The notes under the pieces are model-generated. The model did no database searches. It was not told where the DNA came from and saw nothing but the letters and a program-made list of their open reading frames with translations. From positions 1 through 10,803 of the forward strand of contig JBFKMV010000174.1 of the NCBI GenBank assembly GCA_041629655.1: a stretch of DNA of 10,803 nt, read 5' to 3'. The position numbers and the translations under genes are program-made. Of the stretch, positions 7,274 through 10,803 are shown one piece after another (within the stretch, counting starts at the first letter, position 1; each line of letters begins with the position of its first letter). The DNA comes from JBFKMV01 sp041629655 (lineage in GTDB: Bacteria; Acidobacteriota; Polarisedimenticolia; Polarisedimenticolales; Polarisedimenticolaceae).

Positions 7274-9448
7274 ATGCGCACGGATCCACGCAGACTCCTG
7301 CTCCGGTCGCTCGTCGCGTTGCTGCTGGCCGGGTGCGCCGCGGCCTGTCATCGGCCCCCCGCGACGGCACCGTCGAACGTGCAACCCGGATCGCCGGTCG
7401 ACGCGGCACGGGCGCACGATCGCGAGCGCGTGCGCGAGCTGGTGGAGTCCGGAGCGGCGGTCGACGCCAGCGATCGATACGGCTACACGGCCCTGATGGT
7501 GGCCGCCGACGCGGGCGATCTCGAGCTGGCGCGCTACCTGCTCGAGCGCGGAGCCGACCCGGACCGCCGCGACGACTTCTACCACTCCAGCGCGCTGGAG
7601 GCGGCGCTGTTCGGCGGGCACGACGAGGTCGCGGCGCTGCTGCTCCGCCACGGCGCGGCGGATCGCGAGCTGGCGCTGGAGATCGCGGCGCAGCGCGGGG
7701 GGATCGAGCTGGCCCGGGCCGCCGTCGAGAGCGGACCGCTTTACGCCTCGCGGCTCGAGGCGCTCCGCGAACGCTCGGCGGCGCTCGACCCCGCAGTGGC
7801 CACGCTGCTGGCGGCGGCGGACGGCCGCCCCGACCCCGACCCGCCGCGTTACCGTGCGGAGGAACTCGAGCCCTTCAGCGGGGTGTTCGAGGGCTGGGAC
7901 TCCGACCTCGAGGCGCGCGTGGCCCGCCACGGCGAGCGGCTGACCCTCGCGATCGGCGAGGAAGCGGCGCGCGAGCTGACGGTCATCGGCGAGCGCAGCT
8001 TCCGCACCGCCGACGGCTCGGTCGAGGCGACCTTCTTCGGGCGCGCGGGCACGATCGAGGGCATCTCGCTGCGCCGCGGCGTGGCGCCGCCGGAGACCCT
8101 GCGCCGCAGCGTGGCCGACGTTTCCGACCGGGCCGCCGTCCGCATCGACGCCGGCCCGGCCGCGACCGCCGCGTCGACGATCCACTGGCCCGGCTTCCGT
8201 GGCGCCAACGCGAGCGGTATCGGCGACGGCGCCGACGCCGCGATCGCGTGGGACCCGGAATCGGGCGCGGGCGTGCTGTGGCAGGTCGCGATCGAAGGGC
8301 TCGGCAACTCGAGTCCCGTCGTGTGGGGCGACCGGGTGTTCCTGACCACGGCGGTTGCCGAGGGCATCGCGCAGGAGATCCGGACCGGCCTCACCGGGTC
8401 GGGTAGCGGCGTGGACGAGGCGACCGAGCACCGCTGGCTGGTGCAGGCGTACGACAAGCACACCGGCCGGAAGCTGTGGGAGACCGAGGTCGGACGCGAC
8501 GTACCGGAAACGCGCCGGCACTTCAAGTCGTCGCAGGCCAACTCGACCCCGGTCACCGACGGGCGCCGGCTGGTCGTGGTGTTCCCGACGGCGGGGCTGG
8601 CCTGTCTCGACCTCGACGGGAACCTGCTCTGGAAGCGGGACCTGGGCGGCCTCAACGCCGGGGCGTTCACCGACCCGGGGATCGAGTGGGGTTACGCCAG
8701 CTCGCCGGTGATCCACGGCGCGAACGCGATCGTGCAGGTCGACGTCCACGGCGGCGCCTACCTCGCGGCGTGGGATCTGGACAGCGGCGAGCAACGCTGG
8801 CGCGTCGAGCGCAACGTGGTGCCCTCCTGGGCCACGCCCGCGCTGCTGCGCACGCCGCGCGGCGACGAGCTGGTGGTCAACGGCTCGACGATCCACGGCT
8901 ACGATCCCCGCGACGGTCGCGAGCTGTGGAGCCTGGGACCGAACTCCGAGCTGGTCATCGCGACGCCGGTTGCCGGGGACGGCGTGGTTTACGTGTCGGC
9001 CGGTTACCCGCCGGTCAAGCCGATCTACGCGGTCCGGGCCGGCACGCGCGGAGCGTTCTCGATCACGCCCGGCGCGCCGCACGAGCGCCTGTTGTGGAGC
9101 CACGAACGGGGCGGTGCGTACATGCCGACGCCGCTGTTGTACCGCGGTCTGCTGTACGTGGTGCACCACAACGGCCGCATCGTGGCCTACGAGGCGCGCA
9201 GCGGGACCGCGGTCTACAAGAGCCGCTTCTCGGGCGGCGGCACCTTCACGGCCTCGCCGATCGCCGTCAACGGGAAGCTGTACGTGCCGACCGAGGAGGG
9301 ACAGGTCTACGTGCTCGAGGCCGGACCCGAGTACCGCGAGCTGGCCGTCAACGAGATGGGCGAGCCGGTGATGGCGACGCCGGCCGTGAGCGAGGGCGTG
9401 CTGTACATCCGCACCCCGCGGCGGCTGGTGGCGATCGGCCGGCCTTGA
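7274..9448 (+). CDS. Lipoprotein with ankyrin repeats, a small beta domain and a PQQ-like seven-blade propeller
   Basis: A 724-residue exported lipoprotein. The signal peptide ends in a lipobox LLAGC with Cys21. Residues 41-168 hold about four ankyrin repeats: the second (69-103, YGYTALMVAADAGDLELARYL) is clearest and the fourth is degenerate. Residues about 198-290 form a small beta domain that resembles the DUF3471-type tail of serine hydrolases, a weak match by eye. From 304 (HWPGFRGANASG) runs a PQQ-binding-like propeller. Its blade motifs carry W336, W402, W453, W509, W552 and W608, plus Tyr648 in the seventh. The opening resembles the outer-membrane or periplasmic 'WxxFRGxxxxG' propeller proteins that are common in Planctomycetes and Acidobacteriota. 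The frame is open well upstream, but ATG 7274 is chosen because it gives a full lipoprotein signal and sits next to a promoter. The substrate is unknown; a PQQ enzyme role is not shown, so it may be a scaffold. Confidence 0.9.
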   Translation: MRTDPRRLLLRSLVALLLAGCAAACHRPPATAPSNVQPGSPVDAARAHDRERVRELVESGAAVDASDRYGYTALMVAADAGDLELARYLLERGADPDRRDDFYHSSALEAALFGGHDEVAALLLRHGAADRELALEIAAQRGGIELARAAVESGPLYASRLEALRERSAALDPAVATLLAAADGRPDPDPPRYRAEELEPFSGVFEGWDSDLEARVARHGERLTLAIGEEAARELTVIGERSFRTADGSVEATFFGRAGTIEGISLRRGVAPPETLRRSVADVSDRAAVRIDAGPAATAASTIHWPGFRGANASGIGDGADAAIAWDPESGAGVLWQVAIEGLGNSSPVVWGDRVFLTTAVAEGIAQEIRTGLTGSGSGVDEATEHRWLVQAYDKHTGRKLWETEVGRDVPETRRHFKSSQANSTPVTDGRRLVVVFPTAGLACLDLDGNLLWKRDLGGLNAGAFTDPGIEWGYASSPVIHGANAIVQVDVHGGAYLAAWDLDSGEQRWRVERNVVPSWATPALLRTPRGDELVVNGSTIHGYDPRDGRELWSLGPNSELVIATPVAGDGVVYVSAGYPPVKPIYAVRAGTRGAFSITPGAPHERLLWSHERGGAYMPTPLLYRGLLYVVHHNGRIVAYEARSGTAVYKSRFSGGGTFTASPIAVNGKLYVPTEEGQVYVLEAGPEYRELAVNEMGEPVMATPAVSEGVLYIRTPRRLVAIGRP

Positions 9449-9456
9449 CGCCCGTC

Positions 9457-9486
9457 CTGAACTTTCTCCCGCCGGTCACGTAGAAT
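9457..9486 (+). promoter_or_regulatory. Possible promoter of the DUF4199-like gene
   Basis: TAGAAT (9481-9486) matches the -10 consensus at 5 of 6 bases and lies just ahead of a strong ribosome binding site. A poor -35, CTGAAC (9457-9462; 3 of 6), sits 18 bases upstream. A better -35 (TTGACG, 9445-9450) overlaps the previous stop codon but is 30 bases away, too far. The gene may be transcribed from here, by read-through, or both. Confidence 0.4.
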
Positions 9487-9509
9487 GCCGGACCAAGGAG
9501 GAGGATGCG

Positions 9510-9992
9510 ATGAATGCAGTGATCAAGGCGAGTGTGGCGCTGGTGATCCTCGTGGCCGTGCTGTCGCTGGGGCTGGCGATGTCCGGCATGCACAAGACCA
9601 ACCTGATCATGAGCCAGCTGATCGGCGTCACGCTGGCGATCGTGATCAACGTCGCCTGCGTGTACTGGGGGTTGAAACAGACCGCGGCCGAGAACGGCTA
9701 CGGCAAGCAGCTGTTGAACGCGCTGATGATCGGCGTGATCGGGGGCGTGCTGGTGTTCGCCTTCACCGTGCTGATGCTCTCGGTGCTGATGCCGGGCTAT
9801 CTGGAGGAGGCCAAGCAGGCGGCGCTGGACCTGCTGGAGTCGGCCCAGCTGCCCCAGGCGCAGCTGGACGCGCAGATGCAGGCGCTGGAGCAGGCCACCC
9901 CGGTGAGCCAGGCCATCCCGAGCATGATCGGGACGTTGTTCACGAGCCTGATCTCGGGGGCGATCATCGCGATCTTCAAGCGCCGCAAGTAA
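9510..9992 (+). CDS. DUF4199-like membrane protein
   Basis: A 160-residue membrane protein of unknown function. Membrane helices are at about 5-25, 35-54 and 70-95, and a last one at about 138-156 ends in a basic KRRK tail. Between the third and fourth lies an Ala/Gln/Leu-rich, probably amphipathic helical stretch (97-136). This layout resembles DUF4199 proteins; the assignment is by pattern only. Start ATG 9510 is set by an outstanding Shine-Dalgarno (AAGGAGGAGG, 9495-9504) 5 bases upstream. An earlier ATG at 9505 is in another frame and stops after two codons. It lies 61 bases after the propeller lipoprotein on the same strand and converges with the lipoprotein gene ending at 10011; no terminator is seen in the 18 bases between them. 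Confidence 0.8.
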   Translation: MNAVIKASVALVILVAVLSLGLAMSGMHKTNLIMSQLIGVTLAIVINVACVYWGLKQTAAENGYGKQLLNALMIGVIGGVLVFAFTVLMLSVLMPGYLEEAKQAALDLLESAQLPQAQLDAQMQALEQATPVSQAIPSMIGTLFTSLISGAIIAIFKRRK

Positions 9993-10010
9993 CGCCGCCG
10001 CGCGCAACGA

Positions 10011-10493
10011 TCAGCCGCCGTCCCCCCGGATGCGCGCCACCACGTCCGGCGCGGCAGCGTTGGGCACGGCGAACGTCATGCTGTAGTGGGCGAGCCGCCA
10101 CTCGCCGCCGGCGTGGCGCAACACGCCCGTCCCGCGCAGCACGCCGTACTTCTCGCTCTCCAGCCGCTCGTCGAACCAGGCCAGCCGGCCGTCCGCCGAG
10201 AACATCACGTGGCGCTCGGAGGGCACGTAGGTCCAGCCGCGGCCCTGCGAGAAGTGGGGCTGCGCGTAGGCCCGGAACTCCTCGACCGTCCAGCGCTCGC
10301 CGGGGTCGGTGCCCAGGAACACGGCGTCGGAGGTCATCAGGCCGAAGTAGCGCTCCTCGTCGGCTACCGAGGCCGCCGTGTGCCAGGCGTCGATCACCCG
10401 ATCGACGTCCGCGACGTCGGGGGGTTGCCCCCCGGAGCAGGCCAACGCCAGCGACAGCCCGAGGATCGCCCCCGCGCTCAGCGCACGCTTCAT
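10011..10493 (-). CDS. SnoaL/NTF2-like lipoprotein
   Basis: A 160-residue exported protein with a SnoaL-like (NTF2 cone) domain. The signal peptide (MKRALSAGAILGLSLALAC) ends at Cys19, but the lipobox has Ala at -3, so lipidation is likely rather than sure. The domain covers about 30-144, with conserved stretches GERWTVEEFRAYAQPHF at 65-81, LAWFDERL at 104-111 and RGTGVLRHAGGEWRLAHYSM at 120-139. SnoaL-like_3 proteins match this pattern and length; many are not known to be enzymes, and no substrate can be named here. An upstream open extension was rejected because ATG 10493 gives the signal peptide and has a G-rich stretch (GGGGG) about 5 bases ahead. It is downstream of the dodecin gene, 26 bases away, probably cotranscribed. 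Confidence 0.85.
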   Translation of the reverse strand: MKRALSAGAILGLSLALACSGGQPPDVADVDRVIDAWHTAASVADEERYFGLMTSDAVFLGTDPGERWTVEEFRAYAQPHFSQGRGWTYVPSERHVMFSADGRLAWFDERLESEKYGVLRGTGVLRHAGGEWRLAHYSMTFAVPNAAAPDVVARIRGDGG

Positions 10494-10503
10494 CCGTACC
10501 CCC

Positions 10504-10519
10504 GCCGGCCCGCGCCGGC
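10504..10519 (-). other. GC hairpin between the dodecin and SnoaL-like genes
   Basis: GCCGGC (10504-10509) and GCCGGC (10514-10519) pair across a four-base loop to give a six-pair all-GC stem. It begins directly after the dodecin stop codon (10522-10520) and ends about 10 bases before ATG 10493. There is no T-run after it, so it does not qualify as an intrinsic terminator. It could limit read-through, protect the mRNA end or shield the ribosome site; this is inference, and such a short GC repeat may also be chance in GC-rich DNA. Confidence 0.4.
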
Positions 10520-10726
10520 TCAGTCCAGCTTGAAGCCGATCTTCAACGTGGCCTGGAACTGCTTGACCTTGTTCTTGCCGACGCGCCCGCGCAGCTCGCC
10601 GACCTCGAACCACTCCAGCCCGTGCAGGCTCTGCGAGGCCTTTTCGATCGCGTTGCTCACGGCATCCGAGAACGACTTCTCAGACGTGCCCACGACCTCG
10701 ACCTTCTTGTGTACGGGATTCGCCAT
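10520..10726 (-). CDS. Dodecin family flavin-binding protein
   Basis: A 68-residue protein of normal dodecin length. The family pattern is complete: a first strand KKVEVVGTSEKSFSDAV (7-23), a helix NAIEKASQSL (25-34), the second strand around LEWFEVGELRGRV (37-49), and the closing strand KQFQATLKIGF (55-65). Trp39 matches the Trp that stacks on the flavin and Gln58 the flavin-contacting Gln in characterised dodecins. Known dodecins form cytoplasmic dodecamers that store or buffer flavins such as FMN, riboflavin or lumichrome. Start ATG 10726 has a full AAGGAGGT Shine-Dalgarno (10743-10736), 9 bases upstream. It heads a probable two-gene unit with the SnoaL-like lipoprotein and is divergent from the gene starting at 10794. 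Confidence 0.95.
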   Translation of the reverse strand: MANPVHKKVEVVGTSEKSFSDAVSNAIEKASQSLHGLEWFEVGELRGRVGKNKVKQFQATLKIGFKLD

Positions 10727-10741
10727 GGTTGCTGGACCTCC

Positions 10742-10770
10742 TTGATTCCTGACAGCCGCGCGCCTAGGCT
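10742..10770 (+). promoter_or_regulatory. Possible promoter of the rightward gene at 10794
   Basis: TTGATT (10742-10747; 4 of 6) and TAGGCT (10765-10770; 3 of 6, but with the key T, A and final T) are 17 bases apart, predicting a start near 10777. The -35 overlaps the ribosome binding site of the dodecin gene by two bases. Weak but well spaced. Confidence 0.35.
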
Positions 10771-10795
10771 ACCAGATGCATGGAGGAACAGTCAT
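10766..10795 (-). promoter_or_regulatory. Possible dodecin promoter
   Basis: On the minus strand ATGACT (10795-10790; 4 of 6) and TAGCCT (10771-10766) are separated by 18 bases, predicting a start near 10760. The -10 overlaps the -10 of the rightward promoter in the palindrome GCCTAGGC (10762-10769), so the two could compete. The elements are weak and this is a candidate only. Confidence 0.35.
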
Positions 10796-10803
10796 GTCCG
10801 CGA
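10794..10803 (+). CDS. Start of a rightward gene, cut by the window edge
   Basis: ATG 10794 followed by TCC GCG (Met-Ser-Ala) at the very end of the window. A good Shine-Dalgarno (GGAGGA, 10782-10787) sits 6 bases upstream, and a possible promoter lies at 10742-10770. The product cannot be named from three codons. Confidence 0.45.

Noticed and set aside
5912..9169. A 1085-codon open frame on the minus strand across the propeller lipoprotein, the divergent region and the Yip1/DUF2752 genes
   Set aside because: It runs antisense to the lipoprotein and out of frame through two recognised genes and a promoter region, and its product is Arg/Ala/Gly-rich without motifs.
8905..9439. PQQ-dependent dehydrogenase activity for the propeller lipoprotein
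   Set aside because: Only the blade repeat pattern is visible; I could not find the paired cysteines or catalytic Asp arrangement that would support an alcohol dehydrogenase, so no enzyme name is given.
9993..10010. A terminator between the convergent genes
   Set aside because: The 18 bases are GC-rich without an inverted repeat of useful length or a T-run.
10494..10613. An N-terminal extension of the SnoaL-like lipoprotein to 10613
   Set aside because: It overlaps the dodecin gene in another frame, is Arg-rich, and would put the signal peptide inside the protein; ATG 10493 explains everything.

Overview
The window is GC-rich, gene-dense bacterial chromosome with eight protein genes, one of them cut by the left edge, and the first codons of a ninth at the right edge. 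Third codon positions are strongly G/C, so long open frames appear opposite most real genes. The gene content fits a Gram-negative bacterium of an environmental lineage such as Acidobacteriota or a relative: a Y_Y_Y/Reg_prop sensor kinase, a CRTAC1-type FG-GAP protein, PQQ-type propeller lipoproteins, a DUF2752/Yip1 pair and a dodecin. This placement is inference and no marker gene is present to fix it. I saw no rRNA, tRNA, CRISPR array, insertion sequence or phage gene, and no stretch over 300 bases lacks a gene.

Left part (1-7128, minus strand): four genes in a row with gaps of 12, 50 and 9 bases, probably one transcript from a promoter near 7158-7186. In order of transcription they are a zinc-ribbon/Yip1 membrane protein, a small DUF2752 membrane protein, a 1305-residue hybrid histidine kinase with a periplasmic beta-propeller sensor, and an exported CRTAC1-family protein with seven calcium-type Asp repeats, an ASPIC/UnbV domain and a C-terminal extension that runs off the window. 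The kinase and the CRTAC1 gene share a reading frame and are separated by a single stop codon.

Middle (7129-9992): a 145-base divergent region holds two well-spaced sigma-70-like promoters facing away from each other. The rightward one ends only 9 bases before the start codon of a lipoprotein that joins ankyrin repeats, a small beta domain and a seven-blade PQQ-like propeller, so that mRNA may be leaderless. A DUF4199-like membrane protein with a very strong ribosome binding site follows.

Right part (10011-10803): on the minus strand, a dodecin (flavin-binding) gene followed by a SnoaL/NTF2-like lipoprotein, with a short GC hairpin between them. A new rightward gene begins at 10794, divergent from the dodecin.

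Overall this looks like an envelope and sensing neighbourhood: three exported beta-propeller proteins, two predicted lipoproteins and three small membrane proteins within 10 kb. The most unusual items are the kinase-CRTAC1 junction, the ankyrin-propeller fusion with its possible leaderless start, and the hairpin behind the dodecin gene. No clearly new defence or mobile system was found.
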